A DNA stretch of 64,000 bases from Hexactinellida sp. DTS-2022 (lineage: Eukaryota; Porifera; Hexactinellida). The position numbers and the translations under genes are program-made. The stretch's first letter is position 1. Every line of letters starts with the position of its first letter. Where the stretch lies: NCBI GenBank assembly GCA_028753945.1, contig JAPNXP010000001.1:7740501-7804500 (forward strand), written 5' to 3'. Of this stretch, positions 34,418-43,600 are shown piece by piece. The notes beneath the pieces were generated by a model. It had not been told where the DNA came from and did not search any database. It saw only the letters and a program-made list of their open reading frames with translations.

Positions 34418-35983
34418 GTGGCAAGCAAGTGGAGCTGGACACAAATATGCTACGTCATCATAACAATTTCTGAAATTTCTGATTTTTTGAATAAAATCGA
34501 TAGAGAGTACAAAACCATGTCTAAATCCGAATTTTCACGAAATTTGGATAATTTGATCGACCTGTTCTCCACCAGACACAACGTGTATCAGTTAGGCAGT
34601 CTACAGTTAAATCAGCAAGATTTTCATAAAACTTTTCACTTCCCCAACTTTCAAAATATTCAGTTAAGTTCTTATGAAGATCCAGTTCAAGTTCTATCAG
34701 CATCTTTCAATGATGTGTGCCTCCTCTACAATTCAGAGAAACAATCCTTAGCTAAATTAGCTCCAAACTTAACTATCAAAGCATGCTTTCCTTCTATCAT
34801 TGAGCGCCAAAATGTGAAACTAGTTCTGAAAGTAATCAATGAATTGACTATTGCAGCTTTGAAATTACAAAATGAACTTCGTCAGCCAGAAACCAGAAAC
34901 AATACTCATGAGTTTGTTGATATCCTCCTTAAAATTTGGAAAATATTCAATATAAACACACCATTTAAAGGTCAACGTTTAAATGATGATTTCTCAAGAC
35001 CTTTAATATTCCAGGACGAACGATTTTCCTTCTTAGCTTGTGTTGTAACTTGGTTAGAAGCTTGGCAAGCATTACCAGGCGATAAAGGAAAATTAAGTAA
35101 GCAAACTTTTACCAGCATCAAACATTCGTGTACTGTCTTGCCTGAGATTACCAACTATTTAACTGAGTTTTGTGGATTTAAATATCTCTTGAGTTCCTTT
35201 TTACAGACAGATCCGTTAGAACATCATTTTGGCCTATATCGTATGATGTCAGGTTCGAATTATCATATTACATATCTTCAGATTCTTGAAACTGAACGCC
35301 GCCTAAAATTATCCAACATTTTGAAGATATTTTCGTCCCAACAAGAATCTGGGTTTAATTCACTTCAAACATTTATCGATTCATACTCAACAACGTGTGA
35401 TACTTGTAATGATAGCGAAATAGATGTGCAACTGGTCATGGATGAAATAGGTGATTTAAATTCCATTGAATGTAGTAGACAAATAGTTCAGTCATTGGCT
35501 TTTATCGCTGGATATTCAGTACATAAGTATTTGAAAAACACTCAGTCATGTCATGTTTGCAATGAATTTTTAACTATTGATAAGGATTTTCTTTTTGATG
35601 AAGATTCACAACCTGAGCTTACACTTATAAGATTAACCGACCGTGGCGGTCTAAAATATCCATCCGAGGTTATACTAGACTCTATAATAACTTTATGGAA
35701 GACTCTGACTGCGATTGAGAGCAAAGACAACTTGACGGCGATGTTCATGCAAGGATCATTCAGAAAGTCTCTTGTCCAGCTTACGTTGATATTCTTAGAA
35801 GACACTAGTATGATTGGTGGTGACTCAAGTTGCATATCTTGTGGTGTTTCTCTGATTATTATCATAAATAAAATTATCTTCACATCTTCCAATTGTCTCC
35901 TTGCAAATAAAGTCAAGAATTATAACTCCGCTCTTATTTCTAAAGGTATAGAAAAGCGTAAATTAAAAAAATTCGCTCACTAA
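34418..35983 (+). pseudogene. P-element transposase, C-terminal part
   Basis: A 521-codon uninterrupted frame. It includes IIERQNVKLVLKVINE, DPLEHHFGLYRMMSGSNYHI (the catalytic-end block of P/THAP9, DxLExxFG..R), LQILETERRLKLSN, the CHVC pair with LTIDKDF, LTDRGGLKYPS and SSNCLLANKVKNYN. It ends before the right inverted repeat. Because it is complete and parallel copies at 14.6-37.2 kb and 43.6-46.2 kb match it, it serves as the reference for the other P fragments. With two frame breaks upstream the copy is probably not autonomous unless one gap is an intron. Confidence 0.88.
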
Positions 35984-36213
35984 AAGGATACATACCCATT
36001 GAACACTTACATATTTACCTTTATTATTCCATGTTTTGTTTCCATTATTTGTGAAATTATTAGAATTAGGAAACACAGTAGTATGTGTTTCTCTCTCAAC
36101 AAGAGAACAAATAACACATTTCTAGCATTATGTATTGTAACATAGTAATTCATATCGTACACTACTTCATCCATGGTACATTTGATGGTAGGCCTTATAT
36201 AGAGTAGGCTATG

Positions 36214-37231
36214 GTTAATAGTATCTCAAATGAAGGATAAATAAAACAACACTGAGCATCATGCATGTTGGTTAAGCCAATTGTTACGAATACATTTAAT
36301 GATGTGGACGTAATATTTCGTAATGTACTTTGATGTGGAAGTGTAAGAGATTGACAAGTTTTAAGAAAACTATAACAAGCAGGATAAATAAGTTGGGCCT
36401 TTAAAGCAAGTGTAGGACTAGTAGGAGTAATCACATTGTATCTGTATCTTTGCTTGGGAAGCAAGATATTTTCGAGTTGGCATAGTATAAATTGGAGACG
36501 AGGGATTGTTAATAATGTATCAGGTTCATGATTAAGTTCAAACTTATCAATTGAAATTGATGATTAACAATAGCTTGTTTGATTTCTGTTTGGGAAGAAT
36601 TTTGATGGTAGCTCGAAATATCTCTGATATATATGTTATTGGGAATATGCGAAATTGGGCATTTTGCGTAATACCCAGGCAATATGCAAAATGCTGGTTT
36701 TTGTAGCAATTTGCATGATGCCATCATACCAACCAGACAATTTGCATAATGTCCAGCAGTATACATCATGCCCAGACAATTAGCAAAATGTCCAGCAATA
36801 TGCAAATTATCTTTCAGAGTAACTTTCACATAGTGATAGTTTTTTTGAGAATTGTTTACTGTTGTTTGTTCGTTCAAAACTGAAAACATTTTCAGATCTA
36901 AAGCCTAAATATGAAAGCGTGTTTGAGAAAAACTATCACTATGTGAAAGTTACTTTTGTCATTGTGTCAGAATGTAAAAGTATCAATTGCATATTGCCAA
37001 TTTGGTGTGACAACATTATGCAAATTGTCTGGTTGGTATGATGGCATTATGCAAATTGCTACAAAAACCAGCATTTTGCATATTGCCTATAACATATACA
37101 TCAATTTCACGAATATCTTTAACGTGTTGCAGAAATAAAGCCACCTGAACATCTTCATAAAATCCTAAAGGAACGAATTTTATAAATGTGATATAAATTT
37201 CTAACTTACGAAGGGATAAATTAGGTGTCAA
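36214..37231 (-). pseudogene. old P-element transposase fragment (piece 4), with palindromic MITE
   Basis: Minus-strand frames at 36464-36195 read RYRYNVITPTSPTLALKAQL and YPACYSFLKT, matching RRYNVITQILALKTHL and SPASYSFLQS. Further pieces at about 36645-36540 and 37231-37095 (VQVALFLQHVKDIREID) match the region before it. Piece 3 continues directly after an internal loss of the catalytic segment. A palindromic MITE lies at about 36655-37092. Confidence 0.7.
36655..37092. mobile_element. palindromic MITE of ATATGCAAAATG repeats
   Basis: The left half (GGGCATTTTGCGTAATACCC, CAATTTGCATGATGCCATCA) is mirrored by the right half (TGATGGCATTATGCAAATTG, CCAGCATTTTGCATATTGCC), with an inner pair AAAACTATCACTATGTGAAA around 36900. 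Nearly the whole element folds on itself. The exact duplication at its ends is unclear. Confidence 0.75.
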
Positions 37232-37770
37232 TCAAAAATTGACCTCGGGATGCAACAAAGAGTATAGTGGTTTCGGTTAGTAAGGGATTCGAACATATTA
37301 GGCCGAATATTTTATATCTAAACTATTTGTAGATTTAACGTATTAAACCATTTGCATTCTGTATCCCATTCCCGCTTTTATACTCCATTCTATAATCATA
37401 AGCCCCAAGCTATTTGGAAACGGTACATTTTTATTGAGTAAAATGTATTGCAGTGGCTTGTGGTCTGAATATATTGCAAAGTGACTTCGTATTAGAAGTG
37501 ATGGAACTTCTTAACAGCAAAAACTATTGCCAGTCCTTCTTTATCCAATTGGGAATTATCTTTCCCAGCCGAAGAGAGTGAACGTGAAGCTCAATATACT
37601 GGCATATCCGAACCGTAAGGCATGCGACGGGACAAAACTGCTCCCAATCCATAAGGTGAAGCGCCACAGTTTACTACTAGATCTTTTTTCCGGATCAAAA
37701 TGTATTAAAAGCTTATCGGACATTAGCGAGTCCATTGCTAGTCTGAATGCAGATTCTTGTTCACTAACCC

Positions 37771-38101
37771 TTACCTGCCAACCGTACAGGGATTTTGACC
37801 ATTTTGGCTCACCGTACAGGGATTTTTAAATTTGTACAGGGATTTTAGCTATGGAAAATTGTTGATTGTTAGTCTATTAATAATACCTAAACATGTCTAC
37901 ACCATCTAAATATAGCATTTTGTTTTGTGTAAATACTCTGTTCCTATTCGAGAATACAGGGATTCCCTGTACAGTCTATATAAACTAATGTTTTCACCTT
38001 TACAAGAAAGATTCTTTGGGGTGTACAGGAATTTTGGCCAATGTACAGGGGGAAATAGGAGCCTCGTACAGGGATATGTCTCAAATAGGTTGGCAGGTAT
38101 G
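37771..38101. mobile_element. MITE with TACCTGCCAACC ends and GTACAGGGA repeats
   Basis: The ends TTACCTGCCAACC and GGTTGGCAGGTATG are inverted. CTAACCC is repeated directly at 37764-37770 and 38102-38108. GTACAGGGATTT words are repeated inside. It interrupts gypsy copy C between WIW and SEQESAF. Confidence 0.85.
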
Positions 38102-38445
38102 CTAACCCATATCCATTGTTCCCGCTTCTGGAACAACCCATATAATGGAGCCAATATGGAGGACATGTTGGGTAAGAACTTTCCATAATAATTCATCAGC
38201 CCTAAGAACGATCGTAATTGAGAAACATCTGTTGGGCGAGGTGCGTTCTTTACGGCTGAATTTTATCCTCGTTCGGTTTGATTCCTTCAGCGGTGATCGT
38301 GTGACCAATGTAGTCAACTGAAGGAAGAAGAAATACACATTTGTGATGTTTAAGGCGGAAACCACAACTCTCTAAGCGAGTCAATACCATTTAGATTGCA
38401 CAAATGTTCATCCTGGTCTTCCTGTTATCAGGATATCGTTTAGGA

Positions 38446-38598
38446 CAGGTGTGTCAAACTCGATTCGAATAGTGGGCCAAATTCATAGCACCAGCCCTTT
38501 ACCCGGGCCATATTCCATTTATTTTAATGGATTGCGGGCCAAATCTAAGCAACCGGAGGGCCACAAATGGCCCGCGGGCCACCAGTTTGACACGCCTG
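38446..38598. mobile_element. hAT-type MITE, 153 bp
   Basis: The inverted ends CAGGTGTGTCAAACT and CAGTTTGACACGCCTG are flanked by GTTTAGGA and GTTTAGGT (7 of 8 identical). The interior is rich in GGGCC and GGCCCGCGGGCC. Confidence 0.85.
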
Positions 38599-39052
38599 GT
38601 TTAGGTCTACACAAATCGTCGGAATACCCCTAATTATGTTTACAATAGTCCTGTTACAGAAATTTGGGTCCCCTTGGAAATTTGGTTCCTCTCAGGTTTG
38701 TGTTTATTTATCAATATGGCGATTTTTCGCCATATTGCACATTGGGACCAAATATTTGTATTAAATAAGCCTGTCACTGGGAAATTGGGCCCCAAAAACG
38801 ATGCGGTGTAGCAGCCCAGATTAACCCCCCACCAGTATATACCCGAGTATAATCTGGCCTTAGGTCTACACAAAGGACAGAACAGAATAGTTCATGAATA
38901 ACTCGTTATATTCGAGAATTATTTAAACTAAAAAATGGAACTTACGTTTATTTATTTATATATGAAGAAAATTAGATAGTAGAATAAAGTTGCATATAAA
39001 TTTCTTTTTGCGATATTTCATGCAAATTGTTGAGTGTTCGATATTCATGCAA

Positions 39053-39998
39053 AATTGTTGCACCTTGTATAATCCATGTTGCATGCAACAAAGTTGCATC
39101 GTGTATGATGGGATTTATGTATACATAGATTACACCAGACGCCCACATTTTTGCACATGACACAATATACGGTAGGGAGGGAGTATAATCTGGGCTAGAA
39201 CTGATCATCCCCGGGTATAGTCTAGGATAGGACATATTAACTCCGGGTATAATTTGGGCCAGCCCACTTCATACCCGGGAGTATAATCTGGGCTAGGACA
39301 GATTATACCCGGGTATAGTCTAGGATAGGACATATTAACTCCGGGTATAATTTGGGCCAGCCCACTTCATACCCGGGAGTATAATCTGGGCTAGGACAGA
39401 TTATACCCGGGTATAATCTGTCAAAGCCCAGATTATATCCCCGGGTATGAAGTGGGCTAGCCCAGAATATACCCCCTAGACCAGATTTATACCCGGAGTT
39501 AATCTGCTGTCCTAGCCCAGATTATACCCCCGAGATGAAGAGTGGCTAACCCAAAATATACCCCTTTGAGGGTATAATCTGGGCTAGGACAGATTATACT
39601 CCCTGTCTACCGTATATTGTGTCATGTGCAAAAATGTGGGGCGTCTGGTGTAATCTATGCAGTGGCGTATCCAGGGGGGGGATTTGGGTGTTCAAACACC
39701 CCCCTCATAACTGGTTTCCAAAAGGGATATGTTGTTATGTATAATTTGGTACAACTGCACAATATTACACTCCTCCTACTATGTGACAAGAATAGCTGTA
39801 CATCGATGTTTGAATGTCTAAGATTCAAAAGAAATTCGGGGGGCAAGCCCCCCTAGTATCCCCCTTACCATCGCTCGCTCCAAAGCACCCCCCTCACAGT
39901 AATCCTGGATACGCCACTGCTATGTATACATAAATCTCATCTTACACGATGCAACTTTGTTGCATGCAACATTGTAATATACAAGGTGCTTCTGCAAT
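39053..39998. mobile_element. palindromic element with GGGTATAATCTGGGCTAG minisatellite core
   Basis: The arms 39053-39180 and about 39605-39998 (minus the insertion at 39660-39919) are inverted copies, sharing GTTGCATGCAAC, CACGATGCAAC/GTTGCATCGTG, GATTACACCAGACGCCC and GTATATTGTGTCATGTGCAA. Between them about 400 bp consist of CCCGGGTATAATCTGGGC/TAGGACAGATTATA units in both orientations. No protein. Confidence 0.8.
39660..39919. mobile_element. MITE with CAGTGGCGTATCC ends
   Basis: Ends CAGTGGCGTATCCAGGGGG and, inverted, CCTGGATACGCCACTG. The 5 bases CTATG are repeated at 39655-39659 and 39920-39924. Runs of C and G (CACCCCCCT) occur at both ends. It is inserted in the right arm of the palindromic element. 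Confidence 0.85.
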
Positions 39999-40948
39999 TT
40001 TGGATATATTTTTTTGCCGTGGACGGTGCCCTGGCCACACCATCATACATTAAGGGCTGAAACTTTGGATGAAGGTGCGAAGTGACCGTCTAATTTCCAC
40101 CTGGGGTTACGATTTTGGTCAAATAATTTTAACACCTATTTTATCTAATTATGGCTCATAACATGAAAGAATAAATAGTGAGCTTGATAAAATTTATATT
40201 TTGGATAGAGAATTAAATTATATACCTTTTGGCAAATGACAAATGTTCAATATGGGCTAGGTTTGTTCCATAATTGGGATGCCAATCTCCTGTGTATTTC
40301 AGTTGGATTCTATATAATTGTAGCATTACTATGTAATGGATAATACAGTACATAAATGGATATAGTGATATATTGATATAGAGATAATTTTTCCGCTTTG
40401 GGTGTCCCCCCGAGCCAATCCCATACAAATTTTATTTGTTATAGTGATATAATATAGTGATAATTTGTGCACAGATGATACAAGAATATTGGATTTTTGA
40501 CCTTCTTTGGCCGCCATTATTTCATATATTACAGTCTAAATATCGTACCAGTTGAATTCAATAAGGAATTTGATTATAGTTATGAGAATATAAGTATGGA
40601 CAATGTATACAGTCATAAATTAAATGCAGTGATACAGTGGATATAGTGATAATTTATCCAAAAATCCCATGTTCCCACCATTATCACTATATCCAATATG
40701 TTATTATGTACTGTAACAAACTAAATTAAATAAGGAATTTGTTGACTTAACTCAACTCACCGTGAATAACATTGCTAAAATAATTGACTAATAATATAAT
40801 GTATTATCAATAGATAATAAATGAATGGGATTAAACTCAAGATGGTTCAAGATAGAAACAAACTTCAAATTTATCAATCCTTCCTTTGTCCGGTAACAAC
40901 TTGATAAATGGGTCTAACGATACAGCTTCAGGCGTTCATTTCATGGCG
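39999..40948. other. non-coding stretch, repeat-derived
   Basis: 40005-40140 matches the flank of the hairpin repeats (GCCCTGGCCACACC, GAAGTGACCGTCTAATTT, CACCTGGGGTTACGATTTT). The rest is AT-rich with many TATAGTGATA words (40355-40690). No gene. Confidence 0.4.
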
Positions 40949-41076
40949 AAAAAATCCAAAATTGCAGCTTTGCCGACAGCATGTTCCTTTGGAGGCACTA
41001 TCAATAAACCACCACCAAAATATAGTGCACCAAAGGAACATGTGTCGGCACAGCTGCAATTTTGGATTTTTTTTTT
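40949..41076. repeat. hairpin repeat, copy 1
   Basis: An arm of about 52 bases (AAAAAATCCAAAATTGCAGC ... GGAGGCACTAT) pairs with 41022-41074 with few mismatches; the loop is about 20 bases. The flanks share GCCCTGGCCACA and GACCGTCTAATTTGCACC with the other copies. Confidence 0.85.
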
Positions 41077-41822
41077 CCGTAGACTGTGCCCTGGCCACAT
41101 TTATATACATATAGGAATGAAACTTGGCATTAGGTGAAATGTAACCGTCTAATTTGCACCAGGAGTTACAATTTTTCATTAACGAATTTTGGACACATTT
41201 CTAACACCTTTCAAAATTTGTCTGGTCGATAACTCAAAAGATATTATAGTAAACCCCCAATTTGTATTTCACATTTGGATTCACCATAAAATTCTGCGTC
41301 TGATGGGGGAAGAAGATTTTTGCTAAAGGGTTTAAAATTAAAATCATGCCATATATGGGGGTTGAAATTTCTTTGTTTACTCACACTTCAGTTCAAGTAA
41401 AAGTGTTAAATCAAATTATTTAGTTTCAACTTGTGATTAGTATATTGATTCAACTTGTGAGATAGGCTTCTATTTTCTGATTGAAAACTAAGATTCACCA
41501 TTCCATAACAACGACAGATTAAGTGAATATATTTCATTCTGCAAGAATACTCTTGTACTATTAATATACTGACGTCATTAATTAAAATTAATTCAGTCTG
41601 TATTTAACATATAGAGATACGTACTTCCAATTGTTTGGAAGGGGTCATCGAGTGTGCGGAATTGAAATTTGGTAGCCAATTTAATTTAAACTAGCGCGCT
41701 TCGCTTGCTAGGTCGCTTCGCGACAGAACACAACCACACACCAACCGCAAAGCGGTTGGGTGCTAGACAGCGTTTCTACAGGATACAGAAAAAGTACACC
41801 GTGAAGCATACCCAATCCTGTC
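41077..41822. other. flank of hairpin copy 1 and start of the Ginger-like element
   Basis: Repeat flank to about 41450, then AT-rich sequence. At 41692-41733 GC-rich words CGCTTCGCTTGCTAGGTCGC and CTTCGCGAC recall the GCGACCGAGACC motif. The last 60 bases read in frame with the integrase at 42036 (RFYRIQKKYTVKHTQSC), so the Ginger-like gene begins before 41760 or is disrupted there. Confidence 0.4.
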
Positions 41823-42035
41823 CAGAGGCGGATTAACCAAGGGGCACGGGGGGCACGTGCCCCAGAGCCCCAAGCCTTCAGAGGCCCCCACTCAAATATG
41901 AAACGAGAAATTATCCCAAATATAGAGGGAATTTTGTTTATTGGAAATAATCTATATATAAAATATACTAAGGATCACTTGGGGCCTCCATTCACAACTT
42001 TCCCTAGGTCCCCAGCCCTCCTTGATCCACCCCGG
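41823..42035. mobile_element. hAT-type MITE, 213 bp
   Basis: Ends CAGAGGCGGATTAACC and, inverted, GATCCACCCCGG (partial match), with exact 8-base duplication ATCCTGTC at 41815-41822 and 42036-42043. GGGGGCACGTGCCCC follows the left end. Removing it rejoins the Ginger-like reading frame. Confidence 0.85.
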
Positions 42036-42864
42036 ATCCTGTCAGATATTATACCAAAGTAGTTCTGATACTTCTACGCTGCTTCGAGTTCTAGAGAAGG
42101 AAGATCTTTTTGAGGTATTCTCCCGCGTACACTGTGAAGGTGGGAAGCATCTAGGGAGAGATCGAATGGTTATCGAACTTAAAAAGCGATATTGTGGATA
42201 CTCGAAGGCCGTAGTACAAGATTATGTCAACCTATGTCAGTGTCAACTTAAGAAGGGCAAAAAGTCTCTTAAAGGCACCACTGTTAAACCGATACACAGT
42301 CCTGATTTTGCATCGAGAGGTCAAGTTGATTTAATAGATTTTCAGAACACGGATCAAGCTAACAGACCTTATTATTTTCTTTTGGTGTACCAAGATCACC
42401 ACCATACTAAGTTCGTAGTACTCCGTCCGCTAATTCATAAATCTGCTGAAGAAGTATCTCGTACACTCTTTGAGATATTCTGTCTCATCGGTTCACCTCA
42501 CATTCTCCAAAGTGATAATGGTAGAGAGTTCAAGAACATCAAACTAGCAACCATGATAAGAGACATGTGGCCGGAGTTAAAATTATTCACGGTAAACCCA
42601 GACATCCCCAGCCACAAGGGTCCGTGGAGAGAGTGAACAAACGCGTGATCGGTTCCCTAATGAGACAAGCGAATGATGACTGTTGGGTTAAGTTAAGTAC
42701 ATTCCAATTGTACAGCACTCAATTAATACTAGCCCTCATTCAACCTTACAAGGAAATAGCCCCTATTGAATACTATTTGGAAGGGAACCTGTGAAAGGCA
42801 TGGGAGATTTCAGAATTCCAGATGAAACGGTAGGTGACGTTACTACGGAGGAAGGAATGATAAC
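42036..42864 (+). pseudogene. Ginger/KRBA2-like integrase (catalytic part)
   Basis: The frame from 42036 reads a zinc-finger-like block (GGKHLGRDRMVIELKKRYCG, then CQCQL), then GQVDLIDFQ (first catalytic Asp), LQSDNGREFKN (second Asp), and, after a one-base frameshift at about 42590, HGKPRHPQPQGSVERVNKRV with the catalytic Glu. This is the DDE integrase core of Ginger DNA transposons and the host genes derived from them (KRBA2, GIN1 type), relatives of gypsy integrase that lack RT. It then runs to the intron at 42865. The frameshift and nearby short frames suggest decay. Confidence 0.75.
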
Positions 42865-42923
42865 GTAAGTATACTATACAACTTAGTTATACTGTATTTA
42901 AATATTTATAAATTGTGTCTTAG
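42865..42923 (+). other. probable 59-bp intron of the Ginger-like gene
   Basis: GTAAGT at 42865 and TTAG at 42920-42923 give a phase-consistent short intron: EEGMI-T before and LLQHADEMENQ after read as one protein. Confidence 0.6.
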
Positions 42924-43600
42924 ATTACTTCAACACGCAGATGAAATGGAGAATCAGGCTATCAATTCTCCGTGAGTTTGATGAACCTACACAGACAGAT
43001 AATGAAAGTCCAGTTTCTTCACCATATTCTGCCAACTATTCAGGTGTTCATGACTCCCCACGAGAGTTGCAGCCTTGCAGGATTCTCCGGACTCATATGA
43101 GGGACATCAGTCAAACGTGTTTTAATGCGCAACAGTTTGAGTTGGGCGCTGTTAATTATGACATACCTTTAACTTGTTTTTCAGGATACGCTAATAACAG
43201 CGAGTATAACCCTTTCCAATACATTTCATCCATTCTACCAGAAACTCCATATACCAGCCCGCTGTTTTCTAATCCACCACCTATGAGTTTCTAATCAATA
43301 CCAAACTACATGCATCCACTTACTACAGCTGAGTTTACTCCTACAGTAGAAGCGTCTACTTACTTATTATTCGAACCTCTCCCTCTCTCTCTCCCAGAAG
43401 AGTCCAGTCTGGTCTCATTAGACCCACACTGTGCTGTTTGCACGAAGCTTGCAGCAACGCTCACGCCTGTCCTGACTGCAGCAAGCCAGTTCATGTCATC
43501 TGCGGACATGCAGTTGACGGTGTCGAGGGGTATGGATCTCCAGTGTACTGCAATTCTTGTTGGCTACAAAAGAGGAAAATAGTTATCCATAAGAGCAGAG
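42924..43600 (+). pseudogene. Ginger-like protein, region between integrase and CXC end (split by P element)
   Basis: Several short frames (42941-43294 and 43310-43582) of low-complexity Ser/Pro/Thr-rich protein with a CAVCTKL cysteine pair. They form the linker between the integrase core and the C-terminal domain. The P element at 43601-46230 interrupts it; the coding sequence resumes at 46238. Confidence 0.55.

Larger units (their letters stand above)
32073..36213 (+). mobile_element. P-superfamily (THAP) DNA transposon, young copy
   Basis: The 32-bp terminal inverted repeats (starting CATAGCCTACTCTATATAAG; 32073-32104 and 36182-36213) are identical, and the 7 bases GTTAATA are repeated directly outside both (32066-32072, 36214-36220). 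The length of 4141 bp and the THAP-plus-transposase coding order match the P superfamily. It sits inside an older, minus-strand P copy. Identical ends suggest it moved recently or could still be mobilised. Confidence 0.92.
37340..38880 (-). pseudogene. Ty3/gypsy pol fragment, reverse orientation (copy C)
   Basis: On the minus strand 38196-38105 reads NYYGKFLPNMSSILAPLYGL and FQKREQWIW, the RT-RNase H connection of gypsy pol; after the MITE it goes on at 37770 as SEQESAFRLAMDSL and IHFDPEK, then a decayed YSDHKPLQYILL (RNase H). Upstream 38440-38200 carries decayed RT thumb (LTRLESCGFRLKHHKCVF, then TPFNGITAEGIKPNEDKI-like). It has no LTRs and many stops. It is interrupted at 37771-38101 and 38446-38598. 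The sequence differs from copies A and B. Confidence 0.75.

Noticed and set aside
37395..37530. A possible independent gene near the RNase H remnant of gypsy copy C
   Set aside because: Minus-strand reading with SDHKPL places it in the pol fragment.
40886..41179. Short frames across the hairpin repeats (also at 47690-47963, 49292-49567, 50020-50350)
   Set aside because: The same peptides recur on both strands because the DNA is a hairpin repeat; no independent coding evidence.
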